From positions 68,004,282 through 68,068,281 of the forward strand of contig CM056741.1 in assembly GCA_029851415.1 (NCBI GenBank): a stretch of 64,000 bases of DNA, given 5' to 3'. The notes under the pieces are model-generated. The model was not told the origin of the DNA and searched no databases. It saw only the letters and a program-made list of their open reading frames with translations. The translations under genes and the position numbers were made by a program. Shown here piece by piece: positions 53,911 to 64,000 of this stretch. The DNA is from Eretmocerus hayati. Taxonomy: Eukaryota; Arthropoda; Insecta; Hymenoptera; Aphelinidae. Position 1 is the stretch's first letter; the number at the start of each line of letters is the position of its first letter.

Positions 53911-56275
53911 AGTATTTCTGTAATTAATTTTGACACTCGATCGATATGATCGGATATCGTATTTATCACTCGCGGGAATTTCAAATTATGAAGATGTAAT
54001 TTTATCGGTCTTTGCGAGTTAAAGTCAGCAAATTTTGCTGAATTTTTAGCATCAATCGAGAATGGATTTTTCTCCACTCTCGATCAATGCACCTTTAGAG
54101 CCTCGTATGGTTCCGAGGATGCATCTAAAGGATTTTGATGGAAAGGAATGAAAAGTAAAGATGAGAAATGAGAAACTTTTATGAAAAAATTTTTGGATTT
54201 TACGCTGATGTTATGCGTGTTTCGCCCTTCTCTCATTGCTCGGGCTTTTCAAAGTGGTGGAAGAGCAATGAAAGTTTACCACTGACACGCGGCTCAAGTG
54301 GCCGACTTCAAAATAGTGGGTAAGAGGAGCATTGTCTTGGACATCCCTTGATATTTAATTTGTCTTTTAAAACCCGAAAGAAGATTAAAAAATTCACCTA
54401 TTCGGGACTCAATGGGTTAACATCAATATTGTCACAGGTATAGCATGTTATTAGGAAGGTGTTTTTAAAGTAGGGTAGGATATCATCACAAGATGAGAAT
54501 GGATTCGAGATGTCTGGGGATGCTTTTACGTAAAATATTTCTTAGTTTCGTCTGTTGGGTTATTCTATCAAAACAAGAGGCGAACTTTCCACCTTACGCG
54601 GTACTCTACAACTAATGTGATGTATAGCTGCATACAAAGTCAAATAGTCACTCCATATGTATGTTTCCCCCAAAGAAAAAAAAAATCTATAGAAATAGAG
54701 ATAAGATGAGAAATATTTGTATGTGTGTCCAGGTAGAAATTTAGGATGGATTGATGTATGATTAAACTTGTGACACTAAATATACTTAGTCCACTTCTCA
54801 GTGAAATAATTTTATTCCATATATACATGTATCTTGCAGCAATAGAAGTGAATGTGCTCCATAAATCTGTTATGATGGAAAATTGGTTTCTCATTTCCAC
54901 TAAGAGAGTATCATCATCGAGATTAGGTGACCATGCCGAACAGGGTGAGAACCACTTCCTTTTTTCTGGGATTAGTTGATAAAGTGACACCAGATCCAGA
55001 AGTGGGGTGTAATTTTTATTGTATTGGTTTGGGTTGGAAGTGCAGTACGTCATGGAAGGGTTGAAGGTGAAAGAAGAGAGGGCTCATTAATAGAGATTTG
55101 ATAAGATGATCCCCAGTGTCTTACCAGGATCCTATTGCGCAAGGTTGCACCTCTTCTCGTTAGTATGTTTGCGATATCCTCTTCTATCGCTCACTTTTGG
55201 GAATCAACCATTCACTAGGTATATGTAGCTCGAAAACAATCGAACTCGGTATTGCCAGATTTGCACACTGCTCTTGTTGACCTCTATAGTGGTATATCCA
55301 AATAGTGGATTCAAGGTTTGTCTCCTGGGACAATCGGGATGAAAAGTGTGAGCAAGCCGTGTTGTTTTGATAGCAACGCGACCTCGCGGTCTTTTACGTA
55401 CAATTGCGTAGTCACAGCAAAGTAACTCATACGCGTACACGCTCACTCACACACGTTCTCCGCGAGGCAGAAAATTAACATTGCGCGCGAACAAAAATCA
55501 CAAACATTCAAGCCCTCGTGTAAACAAAATAAATGCGCACGGGTCCCTATTTTTGGCAAGGATGCAGATAACACTTGGATGAATGACATATCAATTTTTC
55601 AGGGAGTTCTCTGAAGAATTGTCACAGCATTCGTGAGAACGGTCCAAAAAAGTTGCCTTCTACTGCACCGTTCCTATCCTCCGCGTGTTACGAGCTCGAA
55701 CTTTCAACATCGAATACACAAAAACAAAATGGACAGGCTTCTTGAAATTTCAGCAGAAGGTGTGTTATGGATAACCACCACACAAATTCGCAGAAAATTC
55801 TCTAAATTTCAAAAAACCCGGAGACATACCTCAAAAAGGTAGCGCAAGGGCTCATTCATATCCCCGAACCTGTCATGTCTTATGGAGACCACTGAAGACT
55901 TTTCGGACACTCAGCAAGTGGAATTGTGCTGTTCGCATGGATTTCCTATTTTCACCCACAGGTTGTCAAAGAATAGCATGGCTGCAAAATCTAAATTTCA
56001 CATCTTTGTTACGATTCCCACCCTAACTCTTGGCTCGGGACGGAAAAAGTTATCCCAAATCCATTTGTTTTGTGCCCATGTATCGTAATAGTTAATTTAG
56101 ATACAAGGGTGTAAAAACATTTTTCGCGTCCGAGTGATGGGTTTACGGCCCGAGCCGGAGGCGAGGGTGGGAATCATCACGAGTGTGGAAAAGATGAGTT
56201 TATTAGCACTCTGGCCTAAAAATCGCAATGTGGAGCATGATCATTGGATTCTCGGGCTATAAAATATTGCGTGAG
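53911..56275. other. Long non-coding stretch
   Basis: No gene recognised. A 137-codon minus-strand frame (54640-55053) and several of 60-80 codons show no domain or compositional support. Confidence 0.45.
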
Positions 56276-56385
56276 ACTGCGTGCAGATGGGTAGTTTTGT
56301 TACGAAGGACTTAGAGCGCTCGCTTCGCTCGTGCCATAAACAGTCCTTCGTACAAAACTATCCATCTACGTGCAGTGTCATAATA
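56276..56385. repeat. Short inverted repeat
   Basis: GCAGATGGGTAGTTTTGTTACGAAGGACT at 56284 pairs with AGTCCTTCGTACAAAACTATCCATCT near 56341-56366. The loop is GC-rich with GAGCGCTCGCTTCGCTCG. Confidence 0.7.
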
Positions 56386-56475
56386 TACTATTTACTCCCG
56401 TGTATCGAACTATAGTTTTCGCTAAGTTGTGAGCAAAAGTCGACAAACTGTGCGCAAAGTATACTTTTACGCACA

Positions 56476-56753
56476 GGGGCCGTATTCTAAATTCTGCGGT
56501 AGAATTTTCAGGCAAAATTTACCGCAAAATTTGCTGGCATCGGTGGCGCTCTGTCGGTAAGCTGTGAGATCTGCCGCTATTGCTGCAGTTTGCCAGCGCG
56601 GTTTGCCGTATATGCGTTGCCGATGGCGTTTGCCGTGAAAAATACGGCGAATCGCGCCGGCAAACTGCAGCAATAGTGGCAAATCCTACAGGTTACCGAC
56701 AGAGCGCCACCGATGCCGGCAAATTTTGCCGCAAAATTTAGAATACGGCCCCC
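56476..56753. mobile_element. MITE-like palindrome, 278 bp
   Basis: Starts GGGGCCGTATTCTAAATT and ends AAATTTAGAATACGGCCCC. The arms (about 56476-56615 and 56620-56753) share CAAAATTTACCGCAAAATTTG, ATCGGTGGCGCTCTGTCGGTAA and TATTGCTGCAGTTTGCC in inverted order. No ORF; target duplication not clear. Confidence 0.75.
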
Positions 56754-58155
56754 GCCGCTCAAACTATTTGTTCAACCGCTGGTTGAATGAAAGTTTCACT
56801 GGGCGGGTTGAAGTTTTTCGAATATTTTCTTACAGTGTATGTTTTGCATGGTGACAAATTCGACGAGAAGTGGTTCCTTTTACGCAATTTATCCTTCAGA
56901 AATCATGTGATTTTATGACGGGTGTCGCAAGGCATGAATATTCACGTAATAGGCGCGTGGGTAGAAATTTGAGAGCGCAGAGAATATAATCGCGAACACA
57001 CATCGAAGGCACCATAATTCCTCCCCACGCGTGTAGAATGTAATAGCTACAAGTTCAGCGCATTCTGCTATTTCATCTTCACCAGAAGGATGGGTCGACA
57101 TGCCAAGGTAAAGGGATTCGGGTCGAGCAGCAAGTGCGGGTGGTGCGGATGCTCGTCGTTCTGATTACTCGTTTTGATTCAACACAGACCCGGCGAGCAT
57201 CTGTCACTCAAAGAGCTCACGACGACGATTGCGACGTTAACCATCCCTCAAGCTTTGCGCGCTTACCCTTCTGCCCTACCTATAGAGCTTATGTCGATCG
57301 GCGCGCGCCAGTTCTTTCGCGGGTCGGGCTCATTCAGACCCGGTCGCTCGGAAGAGCCTACGTCTCGCTTACTTTTTTGCTCGGCACTAAGCTCGAATGC
57401 CAAGCACCACGAAAGAGTGAATTGTTTCAGAGCAGTGTTCCTAGTTGTTGCTTCTACTGTAGCCACTCGTGTCGGGGGTGTGCAGTTATATGAATTTTGG
57501 ACTCACAACCAGGCACCAAGACAGAGCCCCGATTAAAAGGTGCAACTGCACGACGCCTCGACGATTGTTTGCCGATTCTCTTTGGCGACCCCGGCATTGC
57601 TCGTTTCACTGACTCTCTTTCATTTTTTATATTGAGCATTTTCTATGCCGGCGCTGCGAGCCATTACTCACGACTGCTCATGGATGCATTCAGTTGTAGA
57701 TTTTTACGTTTTATTAGTATTGCACGAGGACCGGAAGTTTTTCCTTCCATTTTGCACAATTTATAAGCTGGGACTATCAGCAACTCGATTCATCTTATAT
57801 CGTACTCTTAAGATTTATGATATAAGAGATTCCTTGGGCGATAGTATAGACCCTAGAGGAGTTCGAATCTTGAGTGGCTTTCCGATCACGCGATTGATAA
57901 TCTGAGTGGAGCGGCGTTGAAATAATTCTCTCCTCGAAGGCTGAGCTTACAGGATGATATTTCTAGGGTCAACCAATAAATGGGCTTTGTTCAATATCAA
58001 CTCTCTTAAGGGAACGAAAGTGGGTTCCTTTAGATAGATATGAAATGTTGTAGCTAAATATTGGAAAATAAGATCTCCAGTTGTGGCGAGAGGCATCAAG
58101 GCGAGCATCATAGTATATTATGTGACGAGTGCGCAGCACGAGTCGCAAACGACAT
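56754..58155. other. Non-coding stretch
   Basis: Overlapping frames of up to 120 codons on both strands at 57134-57770 have no recognisable features. Nothing else seen. Confidence 0.45.
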
Positions 58156-58251
58156 TTTCTAGCTGTGCTACGTCGGAAGCGCGACTTTAGACGAGTCCTC
58201 GCGTAGCGAGGACGAGTCGAAAATCGCACTTCCGACGTAGACAGCTAGAAA
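58156..58251. repeat. Hairpin with near-perfect 45-bp arms
   Basis: TTTCTAGCTGTGCTACGTCGGAAG pairs with CTTCCGACGTAGACAGCTAGAAA. The apex GTCCTCGCGTAGCGAGGAC is itself a perfect stem-loop. Confidence 0.8.
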
Positions 58252-59719
58252 GGATTGTTTTTACTGTTAGCAGACAATCCGGGTGTACTGACAGGCGCCC
58301 GTAGATCCCACCCATCTTCGGATTACACGCGCATATGGCTAGGAACCTAGCTTTTGCAGCTGTGGGAACTTTGTGGACGGCCTCAATCCGTGTGACTTAG
58401 AGATGGTGTTCGTAGGCTCAAATTAATCGTGAGCAGGAAAACTTCAAATTAACAATCAACTTTATTGCGCTCCTCAATACAATTGCTCGCAAGCGCGCTG
58501 GATGCGTTCGTACTCGGAGCGAGACTAACTCGCTTGTTCCTCTTGCGGCGCTACGATTCCCCGCTCTCATGAATGAGACGGCGCATGTGTACGTCCATGC
58601 CCAGACGGCAACACAGCTCCCCGAGAATTGTCGAGAAGTGCCCAAAGAAACTTTTGGAAAGCTCTCGTGAGAGTTCCCGGGGAACTCCGAGGAAACCGTC
58701 AAATTTCCAGCTCAGTTTAATTCCGCAGAGCTAACCATTAACACCCTGGGAGTTTCTTAGTTATTGCAATAAAAGTCTCAGGGACAATCCCCGGGAATTC
58801 CCTGCTAGCTCCCCGATAGCTTCGCGAAAGCTCCGCTGTGGCGCTGACTCTCGATCAGCTCCCCGAAAGCTCTCCAGGTTTCTAATAAATCGAAATTCTT
58901 CTCCGCGTGTTGATGAGAGCTATGAATACTGCGTTAAGAAACCCCAACGCCTTAAAACATTCGACCGGTAAATACACAATTCCTGAACGAGAACTGGCAC
59001 TGAATGTGATGATGATTGATGTGGAAAATTTGAGACAAGTTTCTTATCGTAGTATGCGTAAATTTTATTCAATGTCATATCTGAGAGAACTCGAAGGGCA
59101 GAAATTGGTTCGATAGCTCATGCATCGCTCATAACCGTTGCTACATAATTTTGTTGCTGGCTGTATCTTTTTCACACGTTTCTAGTGCCCGTCGTCTTCG
59201 GCTTCTGACTTTATGCTTTTATCAGCCAAGGGTGGTATGACAGCTGATGATTCAAAAAACGTTAGTCTGCTTGATGTTTACATTTTTCCAAGACCAGTTT
59301 TAGCGCTCAGCGTTTCAACTTCAACCAAGGACGTGACTCGAAAAATTTTGCGAGTTAGTATCAAAGAAAAAACTTTCAGGGAAACTGATACGTGATCCAA
59401 TTGCAAGGACTTGGTTTATCCTGCACCTCCACAATTTCAGATGAGTAATTTATCGAAATTATAATCATTACAGGCTAATTTTTATCGTGTTTACTGTGGC
59501 ATAACCTCCAATATTTGTGGAAGCGTTTACCGTTTGCAAAAATGAATTAAGCTTAGCAATAAATTAAGCCTAGCAAAATATCCATTATTTCCCTGAACTC
59601 TCTGATTCTTTGTGGATCAATTTTTCTGACGCAGGCTTGTGGCGAGGCGTAGTCAAGTTTTGTCAAGGGAGACTTTGCGATTGCAGCAACAAGTAGCGCA
59701 AAGAGAGAGCGGTCGAGAT

Positions 59720-60744
59720 AGGTAGTTAAATTACCCCCGAAAAAACGCTCCTGGCGCGAGAAAGTGGCTAAACTCGGTTCAACACGACGTTTGTGGGTTC
59801 AAACGATAGGTAATACCTTCAATAATCGATATTAACAAGAATTAATGTTCAAAAATTGGGGCACGGTATGAATAAACAATAAAAACATGGATTTTTTGAC
59901 CTTTTTCTTGGTTTTTCCACAATAAGTCGGAAAACGTCAATTTTTTGAAAAAATTTGTGGTATAATTTTTTGTAGATCTCTAAAAGATCTACAAAATTGA
60001 TCTTAACACTTTTCCTCGTAAACTGCAACCCTCTCGAGTTATTCCTCGTCAAAGTAAAAATTGAATTTGTTCAAACAAATTCGCTGAAATTGTTTATAAC
60101 GGGCTCAAACTATTTTTCTAAGATAATTCAGTGAATTTGGATCAAAAAAGATCTCTAGATATTTTTTCCTTAACTTGACCGTTTTCGAGTAGTGGGAATG
60201 GCCAATCCCGCGACTTACCCTCTATGCGGCGCTTTCATGAATGCACCTAGGGCTGCAAGTCGCGGAATTGGCCATTCTCATTACTCGAAAACGGTCAAGT
60301 TTAAGAAAAAATACTTAGAGACCTTTTTCGCTCCAAATTCACTGAATTATCTTAGGAAAATGGTTTGAGCCCGTTATAAACAATTTCAGCGAATTTGTTT
60401 AAACAAATTCGATTTTGACTTTGATGAGGAATAACTCGAAACGGTTGCAGTTTGCGAGGGAAATAGTTCAGCCCAATTTTGTAGATCTTTCAGAGATCTA
60501 CAAAAAGTTATTTCACAAATTTTTCCAAAAAATTGATATTTTCCGACTTATTGTGGAAAAACCGAGAAAATGGTCAAAAAATGCGTGTTTTTATTGTTTA
60601 TTCATACCGCGCCCCAATTTTTAAACATTAATTCTTATTAATACCGGTTATTGAAGGTATTACCTATCGTTTGAACCCCCAAACGTCGTGTTGTACTGAG
60701 TTAAGCCACTTAGTGATCGAATTTCGAGAGTAATTTAACTACCT
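59720..60744. mobile_element. ~1-kb foldback palindrome
   Basis: Arms 59720-60218 and 60252-60744 with only ~33 unpaired bases at the centre. They run from AGGTAGTTAAATTAC to GTAATTTAACTACCT, the inner ends being GGCCAATCCCGCGACTTACCC and GGGCTGCAAGTCGCGG. A single-arm relative lies at 15420-15659, so this is a dispersed family. The matching ~68-codon frames on the two strands are arm shadows. Confidence 0.8.
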
Positions 60745-62085
60745 AAGAGTAAAGATGCTGCATAATGGCTCGCCTGTAACAAAATTTCGATTGAGTGAAG
60801 AGCAGCTACCAGCAAATCTATTCAAGTCAATTCGGAGTTAAAATTTTATGCGTAATTGATAGGTAGTTGTCTATGAACAGACATCTTCTAGATTTGAATC
60901 TGTCATTCACAAGCATCGAAATTGTCCAGCAGAATTCTGAGCAACGTAACCTCGAGATTCCGACCAATTTTACTTTGAAAACAGAGTTCAAAATTTCTCA
61001 TACACGTGCACCATTTGATGACAGCTCTTCATACCCGGCAGATTCTAATTTCATTTACATGAGGTCCATGGCAGTTTCGTTCGAGAATTACGATTTTTCA
61101 TCCATTATTCTGATTAGTATAAAAGCTACCATTCAATATCAATTCGATATCTTTGTAATACTCCTCATTAGAAAGGAAATGAGCGCGAATAGTTATCACT
61201 TATAACTCAGATTTACTCTAACCCTACTGCAGGATCCCTGTATCATACTTAAACCACTCAATTGCAAATAAATAATAGATTGTTCAAAATTTTAAAACCT
61301 CTTCCTGATGCGCACATTACTCCTATAGGATGCTAGCTCAAACATGCAAAAAACCATATGGTATAATGTAAACTGGCATATCTGGAAAAGCTATCGGGAA
61401 GCCATCTATCGGAGCATTACCACAAACTATTCGGGAGCTTCAATAAAGTTCCCCGGGAATATTTCCAGAACTATCCGGGAGTGCTCGAAAGCTTTCCGGA
61501 AAGCTTATGTGGGAACTGATAGAGCTGGAAATTTGACGATTTCCCGGGAACTCCCCAAAAGCTATGTGATATTTCCTATAAAAATCCCATGGAAGTCCCC
61601 AATAATAACCTTGCCCGCTGGGTAATAACTAGCATATATTCAGTCAATTACTTGATGGGTTTTATTAATAAATTAAATACATAAGTTACAAAGATGATTC
61701 GGTCGTCGATATGCATATACATAATAGCTTGACGCGGATGATCTTTGTATCGGAATATTTGTATGCATGCATGAGAATGCTGACTAAGAGCCGATCGTCG
61801 ATTCCATGAAATCATGAAACAACTATTATGGCTCGAGAATGATGATTGAGGTGCATTGAGCATGACCATTCAGTCTAGTATCCAACAGTTCTTCTTCTTG
61901 TTCTTCGAATGAAGAACTTGATGATGAGAGGAAGACAGGAAGAAAAAAGTACAAAGAAGAGAAATAGTAGAGGAGAGACTTGAGGAGAGATGAGAGTTCG
62001 AGAAAAAGTTGAGGAAAAATATTGTTCGTCGGTGAGGTCTGTGATCCAAAAAAAATGGACACGTGACCTTAGCTCTCGTCTCACT
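60745..62085. other. Non-coding stretch with an array-like patch
   Basis: No gene. 61384-61615 has palindromic words like the arrays (CTCGAAAGCTTTCCGGAAAGC, TCCCCGGGAATATTTCC, ATTTCCCGGGAACTCC). 61885-62030 is rich in GAAGA and GAGAG purine words. Confidence 0.5.
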
Positions 62086-62409
62086 AGGAGAGGTCATCAC
62101 ATCCGGATCACGGATTCGGCTGAAACTTTGGGAATAGTCTTCTTTTAGTGCCAAAAGATGTAACCCAAAATTATAGACCCTAACGCTCAAACGTTTCCGA
62201 GCTACAGCCACGGACATGAGCATTGCAGGTATACCTATATGTATAATTTTTAACATGGGCCTATATGGGCAATGCTAATGTTCTTGGCTGTAGCTCGGAA
62301 ATGCTTGAGCGTTAGGGTCTATAATTTTGGGTTTCATCTTTTGGCACTAAAAGAAGACTATTCCCAAAGTTTCAGCCAAATCCGTGATCCGGATGTGATG
62401 ACCTCTCCT
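62086..62409. mobile_element. Foldback palindrome, ~140-bp arms
   Basis: AGGAGAGGTCATCACATCCGG at 62086 pairs with CCGGATGTGATGACCTCTCCT ending 62409. The arms pair through GAATAGTCTTCTTTTAGTGCC and GGGTCTATAATTTTGGG. About 40 bases lie at the centre. Confidence 0.8.
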
Positions 62410-62938
62410 GTTCAGTCCAAACATCGCTTACAGCGAATAATGAATATAATTCGTATAACAAAACTGTCTCGGTCACTCTGTAACAACTTTAACAATCGCC
62501 CGTTACGGCATATGGCACCGATAACAGACTCAACAAGGTAACAACAACAAGTGGTCCGTCAAGTCGATCCCGGGCGCTGGTATCGTCCGGAATCAAGGTT
62601 CAGCGTGAATTGTGTCGAAAATCGAGCTTCCACGCTGTAATATGGTCATCGAGAAGTCCCGATTTGTATTTACAGTCCCGTCTCACGTGTCGTATACTCA
62701 GAGGTCGATCGTCGACAGAATAGATAGGGCAGAGAGATAGAGTGGGGTTGGCATCGTCGGAGATCTCATCGTAGGTGAACAGCGTAAATCCTCGATGAAG
62801 GGGTTGATGATGATGATGAGGGTGGATCGGGATTAGCTTATTCGGGTTTGTGTGCGCTATAGGCCATCTCGAGTGATCGGCCCCATCCGCTTCCGCGGTG
62901 CTCCTCGTGGTGGTGGGAAATTTCGTGATTAATCGATT
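62410..62938. other. Non-coding stretch
   Basis: No gene or repeat recognised between the palindrome and the right arm of the large inverted repeat. Confidence 0.45.
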
Positions 62939-63883
62939 AATCCTTCTACAAATGTCTGAGGTAATGCCACGGTAAACACGATGAGGATCAGCCTGTAATG
63001 ATCATGATTGGGATTAATTACTTATCTGAAATTGTGGAGGTGCAGAATAAACCAACTTCTTGCAAATGATGACGTATCAGTTTCCCTACAAGTTTCTTCT
63101 CTTATCCTAACTCGCAGTAATTTTCAACTCGCGATCTGGTTGAACCGTTGAGCGCTCAGACTGGTCTTACAAACATGTAAACATTGAGCAGACTAAAATT
63201 TTTTTGAATAATCAGCTGTCATTCAACTTTGGCTCGTAAAAGCATGAAGTCAGAGGCCAAAGACGACGAACGTTAGACGCATGTGGCGACAATACAGTCA
63301 GCGACAAAATCATGTAGCAACGGTTTTAAGAAATGCATTAGCGCCATCCAATCGATTTCTGCCCTTTGAGTTCTCTCTCAAATGATACGGAATAAAATTT
63401 AACGCATACTGCGATAAAAGACTTGGCCCAAATTTCCACACCAATTACCATCACTTTCAGTGCCAGTCTTCGTTTAGGAATTGTATACATACCGATTGTA
63501 TACCAGGGATATATTCCTCGGCCAAATAAGTTCAGGCGCTGAGGTTCATTCGAGCAATATTCATAGCTCTCATCAACATGCGGAAAAGAATCTCAACGTA
63601 CTCGAAATCAGGAGAGCTTCTGGGGAACTGAACGAGAGTCAGCGCCACAGCAGAGCTTTCGCGAAGCTATAGGGGAGCTATCAGGGAGTTCCTGGGGAGT
63701 ATCTCTGAGAGGTTTATGAGAATCATTGAGGAGCGCTCAGGTTGCTAATGGCTAACTCTGCGGGATTAAATTGAGCTGGAAATTTGACGGTTTCTTGGGA
63801 GTTCCCCGGGAACTCTCACAAGAGCTTCGCAAAAGTTTTTTAGGGCACTTGTCGACAATTCTCGGGGAGCTGTGTTGCCGCGT

Positions 63884-63940
63884 CAATCAGAGCATGCTGC
63901 AGCATCAGAGATCACGTGATTTCTGATGCTGCTCTGATTG
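63884..63940. repeat. Short hairpin at the outer edge of the large inverted repeat
   Basis: CAATCAGAGCA..GCAGCATCAGA..ATCAC pairs with GTGAT..TCTGATGCTGC..TCTGATTG, with a short insertion in the left arm. It immediately follows the end of the 62939-63880 arm. Confidence 0.65.
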
Positions 63941-64000
63941 ATTTTATACATATAACGTACATTCATTGCATATCACTCAAGGTCCAATAGTCTCGGCTAA

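Larger units (their letters stand above)
58608..63880. mobile_element. Inverted repeat with ~930-bp arms enclosing smaller palindromes
   Basis: The left arm (58608-59525) and right arm (62939-63880) are reverse complements at roughly 80-85% by eye. Anchors: CGGCAACACAGCTCCCCGAG at 58609 with its complement ending 63880; GTTCCCGGGGAACTC at ~58673 and GAGTTCCCCGGGAACTC-type at ~63800; AACCGTTGCTACAT at ~59132 and ATGTAGCAACGGTT at ~63313; GATACGT..CACCTCCACAATTTCAGAT at ~59388 and its complement near 63020-63080. The outer ~270 bp of each arm has the palindromic words GAAAGCTC and GGGGAGCT like the arrays elsewhere. The 3.4-kb centre contains the palindromes at 59720-60744 and 62086-62409. A 69-codon frame in the left arm is not preserved in the right arm. 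Confidence 0.75.

Noticed and set aside
57134..57770. Cluster of 86-120-codon frames on both strands
   Set aside because: GC-rich local sequence lengthens frames on both strands alike. No domain, start context or repeat homology supports coding.

Overview
The window reads as a gene-poor, transposon-dense stretch of an animal genome, most likely an arthropod and probably an insect. The grounds are R1-clade-like non-LTR retrotransposons, insect-style gypsy LTR elements, many foldback and MITE-like inverted repeats, AT-rich intergenic DNA and simple repeats. I could not support a single conventional host gene. The species cannot be named from sequence alone. A 100-base run of N (35401-35500) is an assembly gap.

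Layout. 1-7882: foldback elements (616-1656, with a MITE-like palindrome inside), a degenerate palindromic array (2740-3830) and otherwise featureless DNA. 7883-14464: a structurally complete LTR retrotransposon with two 778-bp LTRs, a GAAT target duplication, a tRNA-Lys-like primer site repeated in tandem and a polypurine tract. It has no polymerase; instead it carries two overlapping ORFs of unknown function. 14465-31059: more palindromic arrays (15660-17150, 19495-20345), short tandem repeats and several foldbacks. 31060-34175: one very large inverted repeat with arms of about 1.3-1.4 kb. 34608-35398: an LTR, a perfect 18-nt tRNA-Leu primer site and a gag-like ORF start, running into the gap.

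35501-49057 is the most striking region: five head-to-tail copies of one non-LTR retrotransposon family (zinc-knuckle ORF1; ORF2 with APE endonuclease, reverse transcriptase and a CCHC motif). Every observable junction has the order (GA)n - element - poly(A) - (GA)n in the same orientation, so the family appears to insert specifically into GA microsatellite. Copy 4 is close to full length and has an intact 1010-aa ORF2. The four copies that keep a 3' end share a 3'-UTR hairpin whose 7-bp stem changes sequence with compensatory substitutions around a near-invariant 24-nt loop, probably the RNA element recognised for reverse transcription. Copy 5 is a mosaic of two 3'-UTR types, and copy 2 ends prematurely in poly(A).

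49058-53525: decayed gypsy gag and pol fragments, ending abruptly at a 29-bp degenerate minisatellite. 53526-64000: non-coding DNA with a MITE-like palindrome (56476-56753), short hairpins and a nest of inverted repeats (58608-63880) enclosing two smaller palindromes. Overall the window is shaped by target-specific retrotransposition, nested insertion and a high density of self-complementary DNA.
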